Shown: piece after piece, positions 17,099 to 26,108 of the stretch
How positions within the stretch are numbered: position 1 is the stretch's first letter
Layout: every line of letters starts with the position of its first letter
Assembly (NCBI GenBank): GCA_001189095.1
Contig: LFCK01000002.1
Location: 62,001-126,000, forward strand
DNA: 64,000 nucleotides
Source: Parcubacteria bacterium C7867-001
GTDB taxonomy: Bacteria > Patescibacteria > Paceibacteria > UBA9973 > UBA2103
Direction of reading: 5' to 3'
The notes under the pieces: generated by a model
The model's input: only the letters and a program-made list of their open reading frames with translations
The model's database searches: none
Told to the model about the DNA's origin: nothing
Program-made: the position numbers and the translations under genes

Positions 17099-18064
17099 TT
17101 ATAGTCCAAATATACCAAGCGGTTTCGCTGCGCCGAAGGTCACCGGAAGGTTTTGTGAGGCGCTCTGGATGGTTGCTGAGTGAGTTGCCGTGACGCCGAT
17201 GGTTGCTGAACCAGCGCCGTTTCCGGTCGGTCGCACGGTGAGGTCCTTCTCTCCCCCGCTTGCAACGCTATTCACTACCCACGCGATGGTTGGGATGCTC
17301 GGGAAGAAGTACGGAACGACGCGAAACGTTTCTTCAGAGTCGGTCATCGCTACGGTTCCGAAAAGTGCAGTGTTGAAATCAGGACCAAGGAGCGGATCGT
17401 TCTTATAAATGCGCAGGAGCGGCACTGCGGGGGCGATGGCGAGCTGTGCCCCTCCGACGAGCGACTGATCAGGTGTTACGATAGTGACCGAAACAATTGC
17501 ATCTCGGTAGCGCACCGGCGCAGTCACCGAAAGAGCTGAGCGCCCAATGCCCGACTCGGCCATGAGATTTTGATCCCCCACCTTCCACTGATAGGAAAGC
17601 GTTGTTGGGTCGATTCGTTTCCCTCCTGTTGTACGGAAATCGGCCAGCGCTATGAGGCGGATGCGTGATTCGCTCGTAATCGAGCCCGTACCGAGGTAGA
17701 GAGGGTGGACGGTGGTTGAAGGTTCAACCACCAGAGAGACGTCTTGTGGGGTGAGAACGATCTTTTTCGTATAGGTAGCTCCATTTATGGTTGCAGCTAC
17801 TGAAATGGGGGTGGCCTCGCCTACTCCGCCAAGGGTGACTGAAATCGGTTCGGTGCCAGTCGTGATGGCGACCTCCTTCCCTCCTACGGTTGTGGTGATG
17901 CGAGCGAGCTCAAGCGGGATCTGGGTACTTTCGGGGGTTAGAGAAATGGTCGAGTATGGCGCAAAGAACCGCGGACTTACAGAAAGGTCGAATTCATTCG
18001 CTGCATGAGCAGGAAAAGCCGTTACGAGGAGAGTAAGGGCGACAAGAAATAGCGGAACGCGCAT
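17099..18064 (-). CDS. Secreted Ig-like beta protein of the secretion locus
   Basis: 321 aa. Cleavable signal peptide (LFLVALTLLVTAFPAHA), then Thr/Ser/Val-rich beta sequence with Ig-like strand spacing (YQWKVGDQN; AIVSVTIVTPD). No Cys and no second helix. It lies in the operon between the pilin-like and the polytopic gene; a surface or envelope component is likely, exact role unknown. Confidence 0.68.
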   Translation of the reverse strand: MRVPLFLVALTLLVTAFPAHAANEFDLSVSPRFFAPYSTISLTPESTQIPLELARITTTVGGKEVAITTGTEPISVTLGGVGEATPISVAATINGATYTKKIVLTPQDVSLVVEPSTTVHPLYLGTGSITSESRIRLIALADFRTTGGKRIDPTTLSYQWKVGDQNLMAESGIGRSALSVTAPVRYRDAIVSVTIVTPDQSLVGGAQLAIAPAVPLLRIYKNDPLLGPDFNTALFGTVAMTDSEETFRVVPYFFPSIPTIAWVVNSVASGGEKDLTVRPTGNGAGSATIGVTATHSATIQSASQNLPVTFGAAKPLGIFGL

Positions 18065-18102
18065 AAGAATAGTATACCGTGCAAAAAAGCGCGTACAGGA
18101 AA

Positions 18103-18651
18103 TTACGCAGCTGTTTTTTCGGGTTGGTTTCGGTCAGGAGTACTTGTTCGTGCGGTTCTTCGCTCTTGAGCTCGCTGGTAGGCGGGAGCGTCCGAAGGGC
18201 CTCCTGTTATGACCGCTCTAAGGGCCTCGCGGCGCCTCTTTGCCGAAGTTGCAAGTGAAATTGTGTCAGCAAAGCTTTTCGGCATTATTCCTGCGTCTTC
18301 GAGACGTACGAAGAAAATGGTCGAAGCGACACCGAAGGTAATCGCAGGAATCATATCAACAAACGGTATGAGTTCGAGAAGTGCGGTACCACCGATTACG
18401 GCCCACTTTACGAGCCCAACCTTGAATACTTCCTTACTGGGCGCCTGTTTCTTTCCGAATATGATACTCGGATCGATGAGGGGAAACCAAAGGAGATAAA
18501 AGAGGAAATTAGCGATAGCGCCAATGAGGAAGCAGACTACTACATCAACAAAGGGGATGAAGGTTGCGAGAAACTGTACTCCGTCGAGCGCTCCCGCAAC
18601 AGTGAGAAGAAGGTTTCCGGTGAGATTCCCAATCCGTCTCCGAGTGCTCAT
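18103..18651 (-). CDS. Polytopic membrane protein downstream of virB4
   Basis: 182 aa, four hydrophobic stretches (about 25-46, 47-58, 75-98, 99-117) and a basic cytoplasmic tail rich in Arg/Ala/Thr. Its start overlaps the VirB4 stop by 4 bases (ATGA type), so translation is coupled. No family recognised. Confidence 0.7.
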   Translation of the reverse strand: MSTRRRIGNLTGNLLLTVAGALDGVQFLATFIPFVDVVVCFLIGAIANFLFYLLWFPLIDPSIIFGKKQAPSKEVFKVGLVKWAVIGGTALLELIPFVDMIPAITFGVASTIFFVRLEDAGIMPKSFADTISLATSAKRRREALRAVITGGPSDAPAYQRAQERRTARTSTPDRNQPEKTAA

Positions 18652-20471
18652 ACCCGCTCAGTACTTTCTTGACGCTGCTTTTCCTTTCTAATAGCGAGGA
18701 GCTGAGACGGGTCTGAGGTGATGATCTGGTCTTCGGTGTAGGAAGCGACGATTTTAATAGCGACGTGCTTAAGGCCCGCGAAGAACAGGCCCTCCCCCAC
18801 TCCAGACTCAAGGAGAAGGTATTTCTCTTCATCGGTGAGATTGAAAATATCTTTAAGCACCTCAATCGTGGTCGGCGACTGCTTCAGAAGGAGCTGGATG
18901 GAGGAGTTCGTAAGAATCGGCTTGCCGTAGGGAGAGCGAAGGAAGTCTTCCACGTCCTGCGTAATGGTGGCAACGCCGAGGTAGTACTTGCGGCCGCGTT
19001 TCGCGAGGCTGTAGAGGAAAGAGGCGGTGTCTTCTGATTTCATCATCCACCACGCCTCATCGATGACGAGAAGGCGCTTCTTGAGCTCGCGGCGGACTGC
19101 GTTCCAGATGAAGTGCGTAACGATATACATCGCGACAGGTTTCAATTCGTCTTCCATGTCGCGTACGGAGAACACGACGAATTGCTTGTTGATATCGACG
19201 TTGGTCGGCTGATTAATGAAGCCCGACCATGTGCCATGTGTGTACTTACTGAGGCGTTGCACCAAGGACTGGGAGCCCTCCATGCCTGAAAGCACACTCT
19301 CGAAGTCTGAGAGGAGTGGCGGCTCGACGCCCGTAAAATCAGCATCCCCCGTTATGTCCTTAAGCGCGTATGTTTCTGTGACGGCACGGTCGATGATGGC
19401 GTCTTCCTCAGGGGAAAGGCCGCCGAGCATGATGCGGAAGAGGCCGACAAGAGTGATGATGTTCGAGCGCAGAATGTCTGAAGGATTCTCATCTTGGCGT
19501 ACGACCGGAAGATCGAATGGGTTGATGTGGTGTTCAGAGGAAAGCGAGATATTGAAGAGGCGTCCACCAGTGGCTTCCGCAAGGTATTCGTATTCGCGCT
19601 CAGGGTCGATGACGATGACATCGGTATCAAACATGAGCGAACGTAGGATCTCGAGCTTCACCGCATAGGACTTACCAGAACCGGATTTTGCAAAGACGAC
19701 CGAGTTGTAGTTTTCAAGCGAAAAACGGTCGAAGAGAATCAATGAAGCATTGTGGCGGTTAATGCCGTAGAGGATGCCGTGATCACTCGTGAGGTCAAAG
19801 GAGACGAATGGGAAAATGGAAGAAAGAGGCGAGGAATTCATCTTTGAATTTACGGCGAGCTCGTCGTTCGCAAGTGGAAGCGTTGAGCGGAAGCCCTGCT
19901 CCTGCTGGAAGAGTGCAGGTTTGGTATAGACGAGCTTGGCGTCGAGGACGCCGCGGAGCTCCCCTTCTATCTTGTCGAGTTCCTCTTTCGATTCCCCGTA
20001 GATGGTTATGTAGAGACCGAGATCAAAAATTTTCTCCTGCGCCTGCTGGAGGTTGTCCCGCAGACCTTCGAGGTCTTGGTATGCCGTGTCGAGCATTGGG
20101 TCGCGCACAAACCCCTTCTCTTCCCGTTCAGATATCTGGCTCTGCACTTCAGCAGTTTTCTTCTGGAGATTCCTAAGAGCTTGCCCTGTTTCGATGGGAT
20201 GAACGAAAATGCCGATGTCGAAAACACGCGCAAGGTTGATGATCGGTGTGAACCAGCTATCGGTGAGGAAGCGCGGGTAGGAAATGGTGTAGAACGTGCG
20301 GGACATCTTCTCGCCGAGCTGTAGTTCCTTGGCGCTGACCTTAAGAGCCGCTGGGGCGATGGTATCTGCAAGGTTAAGCTGCCCTTCTGCATAAATGTCC
20401 TTCGGCAAGACCGGCACCACCGTTGCGGTGTCGTCTTTTTTCTTTCGTGCGAGGAAGTCGAGAAGAGCCAT
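18648..20471 (-). CDS. VirB4/TraC-type secretion ATPase
   Basis: 607 aa. N-terminal VirB4/TraC region (DIGIFVHPIETGQALRNLQKK, a coiled stretch near 110-160, GLYITIYGESKEELDK). Walker A AKSGSGKSYA near residue 261, DVIVIDPEREYEYLA, Walker B LLVIDEAWWMM near 466, then KRGRKYYLGVATITQDVEDFL. It energises type IV secretion or pilus systems at the inner face of the membrane. Upstream neighbours are a TraC-N-like protein and PrgI, a set typical of CPR. No relaxase or coupling ATPase was found nearby. Confidence 0.92.
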   Translation of the reverse strand: MALLDFLARKKKDDTATVVPVLPKDIYAEGQLNLADTIAPAALKVSAKELQLGEKMSRTFYTISYPRFLTDSWFTPIINLARVFDIGIFVHPIETGQALRNLQKKTAEVQSQISEREEKGFVRDPMLDTAYQDLEGLRDNLQQAQEKIFDLGLYITIYGESKEELDKIEGELRGVLDAKLVYTKPALFQQEQGFRSTLPLANDELAVNSKMNSSPLSSIFPFVSFDLTSDHGILYGINRHNASLILFDRFSLENYNSVVFAKSGSGKSYAVKLEILRSLMFDTDVIVIDPEREYEYLAEATGGRLFNISLSSEHHINPFDLPVVRQDENPSDILRSNIITLVGLFRIMLGGLSPEEDAIIDRAVTETYALKDITGDADFTGVEPPLLSDFESVLSGMEGSQSLVQRLSKYTHGTWSGFINQPTNVDINKQFVVFSVRDMEDELKPVAMYIVTHFIWNAVRRELKKRLLVIDEAWWMMKSEDTASFLYSLAKRGRKYYLGVATITQDVEDFLRSPYGKPILTNSSIQLLLKQSPTTIEVLKDIFNLTDEEKYLLLESGVGEGLFFAGLKHVAIKIVASYTEDQIITSDPSQLLAIRKEKQRQESTERV

Positions 20472-20483
20472 AGTTCTTGTATA

Positions 20484-21128
20484 TTACCGTCCTTGTGCGG
20501 CACCTGCGATTGGCGCGGACTCGTTTTCGCTCAAATTGAACGAGCGATAGAGTAACTCAATGATTTCTTCGGTACCGAGCGGTACGGCGCGAAGACCGGT
20601 CGCTGAAATGCCGCCTGCAACGAGTGCCATGCGCTGCTCGAGCTGGACGCGGTATTCCTCGAAAGAGCCGCTCGTCTCACTTTCACCCGCGGTCTTTTTC
20701 TTTCCAAGCATGGGAAGCGAACTCACCATCTCCCCTGCTATTGCTGGTGAATACGGCACGACGAGATAGAAAACCTTCGTCATGATGTCGCTTCCCTCCA
20801 TGAAGCTCTGAATGAATTGCACGTACTCACGCACCTGTATGCGCATAAGTTCCGATTGCTGCGCGTCGAGGCGCTCGTTAAGGAGTGCGAGATACGGTCG
20901 AATATCCATTTTGCGCGAGTGCACGACTATCTGTACCGAGAAATCGAGCGTATTAAGGAAAGTTTGGAAGCCGCCGATGATGGCGCGCTGCTCGTCTTCT
21001 GATTTAAGCGCGAAGTTGAGCGAAGAGCACATGAGGATGCCGCGATACCCGCCATCTTTCAAAATGACGACACCATTACGGATTTCCTTAACGGGCACGA
21101 ACGCTTGTGTTGGTTTTGCGTCAGGCAT
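20484..21128 (-). CDS. TraC N-terminal-domain-like protein
   Basis: 214 aa, soluble. AFVPVKEIRNGVVILKDGGYRGILMCSSLNF followed by FLNTLDFSVQIVVHSRKMDI resembles the first domain of VirB4/TraC ATPases, but the protein has no P-loop and VirB4 next door is complete. It may be a partner of VirB4 or PrgI. Three bases separate it from the PrgI gene and twelve from virB4. Confidence 0.75.
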   Translation of the reverse strand: MPDAKPTQAFVPVKEIRNGVVILKDGGYRGILMCSSLNFALKSEDEQRAIIGGFQTFLNTLDFSVQIVVHSRKMDIRPYLALLNERLDAQQSELMRIQVREYVQFIQSFMEGSDIMTKVFYLVVPYSPAIAGEMVSSLPMLGKKKTAGESETSGSFEEYRVQLEQRMALVAGGISATGLRAVPLGTEEIIELLYRSFNLSENESAPIAGAAQGR

Positions 21129-21130
21129 GA

Positions 21131-21544
21131 TTAGTTCTGAGACTGCTCGCCCTGATCCTTAATATCGAGTTTCCACGCGAGTTCATGGAGTTTATTTTCG
21201 GATAGGTTGGCCCGTGGGCGTACTGGCGCGACAACCGGAGCTTCTACTTGCTGGGCCCCAGTATCTTTTTCCTTTTTCCAGAGATAGAGACGCTTTCCGA
21301 CGTAGTAATTGAAGCCGGACTCGAGGATTTCGACGAAGGTTTTGCCATTCATCTTGAAAAACGCGAGCGCGCCGGCAAAGGCCGCTATCGGCGTTGCGAG
21401 GATTATAGCGATAACGAGTGGGAAATAGAGGAGAATCGCAATGCAAATGCCTGCGCCACCGGCGAGATAGATGAACTGTTTGAGCGTGAAGGGACCGAAG
21501 ATCTTGTCTTCGACTTCAATGAACTGCGGTACCTGATAATCCAT
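21131..21544 (-). CDS. PrgI family membrane protein (VirB3-like)
   Basis: 137 aa. Opens with YQVPQFIEVEDKIFGPFTLKQF, the hallmark of the PrgI family, then two close helices (about 27-44 and 46-64) and KMNGKTFVEILESGFNYYVGKRLYLW. PrgI is the VirB3 equivalent in Gram-positive and CPR type IV secretion and normally sits next to VirB4, as here. Confidence 0.88.
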   Translation of the reverse strand: MDYQVPQFIEVEDKIFGPFTLKQFIYLAGGAGICIAILLYFPLVIAIILATPIAAFAGALAFFKMNGKTFVEILESGFNYYVGKRLYLWKKEKDTGAQQVEAPVVAPVRPRANLSENKLHELAWKLDIKDQGEQSQN

Positions 21545-21574
21545 CGGTACTAGTATAACCGATGCGTTGTGAAC

Positions 21575-22519
21575 CTACTCAACAGGTTCGCGGTAGGGAT
21601 CGTTGTTACCAACTCGCGGTGGAGGTGAAGCTGCAGGACGGCGCGAGATTTCAGAAGGCATGTACGGGCGTGCAAATTGCTGCGGAGGAGCGACCGGTTT
21701 TGGAGGAGTTGGTGGTGTCCATGTCTGCTGCGGCTGGGGAGTTTGAACGGGCGTTGGCGCAACTGGTTGTGCGTGCGGAGCTCCGTGTGACTCTGGAAGC
21801 GTAATCATGTGCGGAGCTGGATGCTCCCCTGCCTTAATGGCCTTCATATCTTCTGCCATGGTGCGCATGGTTCCGAAGGTTGCTGCAGGCTCATTTTGAG
21901 GTGCGGGCGCAGGCTGTTGTTGCATATATATATGTACGCTCGGTGCCGGCTGCATCACCTGCGGAGCAGGGGCTGCCTGTTGAGGAGCTGGTTGCATAGG
22001 GGTTGATCCCGGCAGAACGATGTTGTTCGGGGCCTGCGCGACAAATGTCTGAGGTGTAGGCGCGGCTACAGGAACTGGTGTTGGAGTTGACGCGATAGGA
22101 GCAGGTGGGACCACAGGAACCCACTTTTGTCCCGCGGCTTTTTGGGCAGGTGCTGGACGTGCTGCGGGAAGAATTTCTTCTCGGCTCTTTTGTTCGGTTG
22201 CCTGTATCTTTTTGAACACCTGCTCGTTTATGTCGTTTATGACTCCTTGAGTCGTTTGCTCATCGAAACCCTCCTTTCGGAGTTCGTCCATGAACTCTTC
22301 AGGAGTCGTGATGCCGAGAAGCATGAAAAGGAAGGCGTGTTCAAACCCACCCGCTTGATCGGCGTGCATTTTATATTTGCGCATAAGAGCAAGAACAACC
22401 TCGTTTCGTCGTGGGCCAACGACGAAATCACGAACGGCTTTCGGAAGCCCTCCAACCAGCGTTGCGACAGCCTCGTCAATGCTTATTTCGGATTGTGTAG
22501 TTGAATTTGTCTGGTCCAT
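21575..22519 (-). CDS. Conserved-looking N-terminal domain with Pro/Gln-rich tail
   Basis: 314 aa. Residues 1-110 are an alpha-helical, acidic domain (SIDEAVATLVGGLPKAVRDF, PEEFMDELRKEGF). The rest is low-complexity Pro/Ala/Gln (PAPQQAAPAPQ and similar) up to a basic end. No catalytic motif. It lies between the TrbL-like channel gene and PrgI and is probably a cytoplasmic accessory of the locus. Confidence 0.65.
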   Translation of the reverse strand: MDQTNSTTQSEISIDEAVATLVGGLPKAVRDFVVGPRRNEVVLALMRKYKMHADQAGGFEHAFLFMLLGITTPEEFMDELRKEGFDEQTTQGVINDINEQVFKKIQATEQKSREEILPAARPAPAQKAAGQKWVPVVPPAPIASTPTPVPVAAPTPQTFVAQAPNNIVLPGSTPMQPAPQQAAPAPQVMQPAPSVHIYMQQQPAPAPQNEPAATFGTMRTMAEDMKAIKAGEHPAPHMITLPESHGAPHAQPVAPTPVQTPQPQQTWTPPTPPKPVAPPQQFARPYMPSEISRRPAASPPPRVGNNDPYREPVE

Positions 22520-22522
22520 ACG

Positions 22523-24505
22523 TTAGTGACCTCCCGCGGGCTTTGCGCCACCTCCCCCACCAGATTTGCCTCCACCCCCACCCGAATTACCACCTCCGCC
22601 ACCTCCCCCACCAGGGATTTTCCCAATAGCATCGACAAGGCGATCGTTGTCAGTCTTACTTATGTCCTTAAGTATCTTTGCTGCAGCCTCATGGTTAGCG
22701 TGCTTATCAACCGAGGGCCAAGAAATTCCTTGAGTCTCAATTCTTTGTGCATAGGCACGCTTACCTGTGTTCTTGTCGACTGTCTTGAGTTCTTCGGTGA
22801 GGTTCTCAATAGCTTCTTTTGTATTGCGGAGGTCCACATCCTTCTGAGCCTCTTTTGCAGCCATCTGCGTTTGGAGCTTCTGGACGTCTCCCGTCTTTCC
22901 AGCTGCTTGAGCTGTTTGGATGTCTTTTGCAAGCTGTACGCGCTCATTTTGCCACTTCTTATTTATCTCTTTTTCTTGAGCCTCTAGAACACTCTTCTGA
23001 GACTTGAGAGTTTTCTCCTGTGCTTTTTCTTCTTCAGTTTGCGTAAGTTTATTTGCATACTCAACTCGCGCCTTTACTGCGGCTTCCTCAACACCATGAA
23101 TGCCATGCGATGCATCCTTTCCAGCTTTTCCTAAATCAAGACCTGACTGCCCGGAAACGAATTTCCCAACACTTCCTGCACGTGCATCAAAACTCGAAGT
23201 CGCACCTTTATTGAGCACTCCATAGGTGAAACGTCCAAACCTCGAACGTCCGAAGCTAGACGAAGCGACTCGGTTAGCAAGCATTGAAGATCCAGCACCA
23301 ATAGTGCGGCGACCAACAAAGCCCATGCCGCCAAGAGCAAATCCGCCACCAATCTTAGTCGCTGTTTCTGCGCCGTACGCGCCAATTTGCTTCGCCATTA
23401 TCAAGGAACCGATCATGAAGCCAATCATCAGGAAGAAGATAACGAACACTCCCATGAAATTTGCCTGACCAGTTGTAATTGCGTCCAAAATGGTTCCGCT
23501 ACCTCCGAGGACCGTTTGCAATGAATCGCTTATCTTCAGGCTCACGAAAATAAGTATGAGGAATACCGGCGCAAAGAATGACTGATTGATGAGTGCGTGC
23601 CACCAATCATTCGCCTGTTTATTCAGAAATGGAAGCGCCATGCCCGCGAAGCCTATCGGCGCGAGCACCATGAGAAGGACCAGCACGACGGCGCGGATGA
23701 GAAGCATAATCGTTCCTGCAAAGAGCACCATCGCGGTACAGAGCACGAATATAGAGAGGCCGATGTAGACAACTGCGACCTCAAAGAATCCACCAGCCGG
23801 AACGGCGTTTGGGGTAGCAAGGAATCCTGCGATACCCGTCGACTGGAGGATCCTGCCGCTGATGCCAGATTTTATGCACTCATCACTCACAACCTTCCCC
23901 GAGCATACGTCTCCCCCAGAGGCTTGCGTGTAGACAGCTGAGCTCAAGGCGTTTGACGTGTCTATTATGGCTTCGGCAACGAATAGGCTGAAGTTAAGAA
24001 GAAGCGCGAAGATGATAAGCATCGGAAGCGTCTTCTTCGCGTTGTAGTCGTGGAGATTGAGGATGATGCCAACGCCGGTGAAGATGAATCCAAAGAGAAG
24101 CAAGATGTTTCCAAGGTCGCGAAGTATCTGCCATGCAGCTATCACTCCCGGAGAGTTGCCAAAAAGGTTTGGGAAACCGAATACGAGGTACACCATCGCC
24201 AAGTTGAAAAAGTACCCTGCCATGGCGAGCAGCCAGTTCGCGAGCGTAAGCACAAGCATGCCGATACCGGTCGCAAAACATCCGCCGAAGTCAAAATGTC
24301 CACCAAGAAGATCGCAGGCGCCTCCAGATGTTTTCGGTTTGTCGGCAGCAGGACCAGCTACGTCGGGGACGTTTGTGGTTTCGGATACACCAACCCCCGG
24401 ACCCGCTCCCGGCGCGGCAAAGGTTGTTGTTGGGAAAAAAGAAAGTGCGGCAAGGAGAAAGGTGCCGATTATGAGTGTGCGAAAGATGTATCCCGAACGG
24501 ATCAT
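22523..24505 (-). CDS. TrbL/VirB6-like polytopic channel protein
   Basis: 660 aa. Signal/first helix, a Gly/Pro-rich external segment, then about six further helices (WLLAMAGYFFNLAMVYLVFG, LGNILLLFGFIFTGVGIILN, VLVLLMVLAPIGFAGMALPF). A conserved-style segment QANDWWHALINQSFFAPVFL is typical of VirB6/TrbL proteins in CPR. The C-terminal third is coiled-coil (EKTLKSQKSVLEAQEKEINK) and ends in Gly-rich repeats. ATG 24505 is chosen because it overlaps the upstream stop as ATGA; a start at 24520 would overlap more. Confidence 0.82.
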   Translation of the reverse strand: MIRSGYIFRTLIIGTFLLAALSFFPTTTFAAPGAGPGVGVSETTNVPDVAGPAADKPKTSGGACDLLGGHFDFGGCFATGIGMLVLTLANWLLAMAGYFFNLAMVYLVFGFPNLFGNSPGVIAAWQILRDLGNILLLFGFIFTGVGIILNLHDYNAKKTLPMLIIFALLLNFSLFVAEAIIDTSNALSSAVYTQASGGDVCSGKVVSDECIKSGISGRILQSTGIAGFLATPNAVPAGGFFEVAVVYIGLSIFVLCTAMVLFAGTIMLLIRAVVLVLLMVLAPIGFAGMALPFLNKQANDWWHALINQSFFAPVFLILIFVSLKISDSLQTVLGGSGTILDAITTGQANFMGVFVIFFLMIGFMIGSLIMAKQIGAYGAETATKIGGGFALGGMGFVGRRTIGAGSSMLANRVASSSFGRSRFGRFTYGVLNKGATSSFDARAGSVGKFVSGQSGLDLGKAGKDASHGIHGVEEAAVKARVEYANKLTQTEEEKAQEKTLKSQKSVLEAQEKEINKKWQNERVQLAKDIQTAQAAGKTGDVQKLQTQMAAKEAQKDVDLRNTKEAIENLTEELKTVDKNTGKRAYAQRIETQGISWPSVDKHANHEAAAKILKDISKTDNDRLVDAIGKIPGGGGGGGGNSGGGGGKSGGGGGAKPAGGH

Positions 24506-26106
24506 GGCGCGCTCGCGCAAGCCTGTTTATCGGCGCGCGCCTGTTTTCCGATGGCAAGCATGGTTGCTGATACCGATTGTATGGTTTCTTCCTCAAGATT
24601 TACTGATGAATTCAATTGGCCCGAGCCCGTACCGTCTTCCTGTATGTGATGCAGCTTCGCTCCGGTGGTGGTGAGCGAAACGACCGGCCCCGGCGTTGCG
24701 TCGTCCTCGGCTTCGGAAACTTGGGAGAGGGTTGGGAAACTGCTCTGCTTCAAAATCGTCTCATATTTCTTCTGAGCGGCCTCAAATCCTTCTGGATCGT
24801 TTTCCTGCGCGACCTTTTGGAGGGAGGAGATTATGTCATTGAGCGAAGTTACGGCTGTGTTTGCAGAAGAAATTCGTCCTGTCGAGTAGTCGGTAAGGAC
24901 GATGGTGACATCAGGGGAGAAGTTTGCGTTTGTCGGGCATGAGCCAAGAGCCACAAGGGCTGACTGTGCGTCGGTGGCTGCATCGCGGATGGACTCTATA
25001 TTGGTGGAGTATCCGCTCAACTGCGCTTGCTGCGCAGTGACTATTTTAAGGAAAGAGAGAGCGGCATTTGCGGCGGTTCCCTCGGTGTTTGCAGCCTCGG
25101 TTGCATCGGCCTGCTGCCCGAGCGCACTTCGTCCGCTGCCACCTGAGCCGCTTTCGCCGAGACCGAGAAGACCACCACTCCCGAAGAGTTGGCTGCTGAT
25201 GAAGTTCGCGATGATTTCATTGAATTCATCCGCTTGCACAATGCGATCCTGCGAGGAACCAAGCGCTTTGTTTACCGTTTCAGCGAGGATGTGGCCCGGC
25301 GTCGTGATGTTTCCAAGACACACACCAGCAACCGAAAGTGATACGGCACCATTCGGGTCCTTCTTATCCTTGCAGCCTGTGCGAATCGGAAGGAAACCAT
25401 TTCCCTGCTGGAGAAGGTCCCCCTCTTCTTTTTGAGCGTCGGCAACTTTGCGTCCGAGTTCTTGTTTTGCTATGTAGTCTGCTCCCAGAGGGTTGTTTGC
25501 TTGCTTCTGTGTTGCGGAGAAAAAACAATCAAGACTGACAGGTCCCTTTCCTCCTATTTTACTTTCGCATTCTTTCGAAAGGGTGTACGGGTTACTTGCG
25601 AAGAAGGCCCCCTTTCCTGTCGACTTGAAGTAGTCTTCACGCACCGACTGCGCGATAAGCGACTGGAAGGGCGATTTCACAGCACCATTCGTTGAAAGCT
25701 GCTTGAGGAAGTCGTCAGCGACGCTGTCACCGACATCGAGCATGTGCTTGCTGATGTTCGTCACTGGCGAAGGAGCGCCGTTATTTCCCGTAAGCGCCTT
25801 CTGAAGCGACTGGTTCACCATTTTCTGAATGAGCGTATTGCCGATTCCCCACGCTGCGGGGTCAAGTCCAAACTCCTTCATCATGTCCTTGATTGAGTTT
25901 GCTGCGGTTATGCCGGACTTAACGGCAATAAAGGCAGTTTTAATAGACGTTATCGCATTCTTAATGAGGTTCGTTCCGTCGATGACGGGAAGGCCTCCTG
26001 CGTACGCAGGTTGAGGGACGAGGGCGATAGATGCTGAGGCGAGAAGTGTGCAGCCGAGAAGGAGGGCGCCTACTTTTCGTCGAAGAGATGGGTGTGCGTG
26101 CTTCAT
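24502..26106 (-). CDS. Secreted TrbJ/VirB5-like component, hypothetical
   Basis: 534 aa. Signal peptide (ALLLGCTLLASASIALVPQPAYA). The mature part is mostly helical, with INLIKNAITSIKTAFIAVKSG-like heptads at the start and several Cys (KECESKIGG, LDCFF, GCKDKK, GVCLGN). Position directly upstream of the TrbL-like gene and the helical secreted nature match VirB5/TrbJ pilus-tip proteins, but sequence identity is not visible by eye. Confidence 0.65.
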   Translation of the reverse strand: MKHAHPSLRRKVGALLLGCTLLASASIALVPQPAYAGGLPVIDGTNLIKNAITSIKTAFIAVKSGITAANSIKDMMKEFGLDPAAWGIGNTLIQKMVNQSLQKALTGNNGAPSPVTNISKHMLDVGDSVADDFLKQLSTNGAVKSPFQSLIAQSVREDYFKSTGKGAFFASNPYTLSKECESKIGGKGPVSLDCFFSATQKQANNPLGADYIAKQELGRKVADAQKEEGDLLQQGNGFLPIRTGCKDKKDPNGAVSLSVAGVCLGNITTPGHILAETVNKALGSSQDRIVQADEFNEIIANFISSQLFGSGGLLGLGESGSGGSGRSALGQQADATEAANTEGTAANAALSFLKIVTAQQAQLSGYSTNIESIRDAATDAQSALVALGSCPTNANFSPDVTIVLTDYSTGRISSANTAVTSLNDIISSLQKVAQENDPEGFEAAQKKYETILKQSSFPTLSQVSEAEDDATPGPVVSLTTTGAKLHHIQEDGTGSGQLNSSVNLEEETIQSVSATMLAIGKQARADKQACASAP

Positions 26107-26108
26107 GG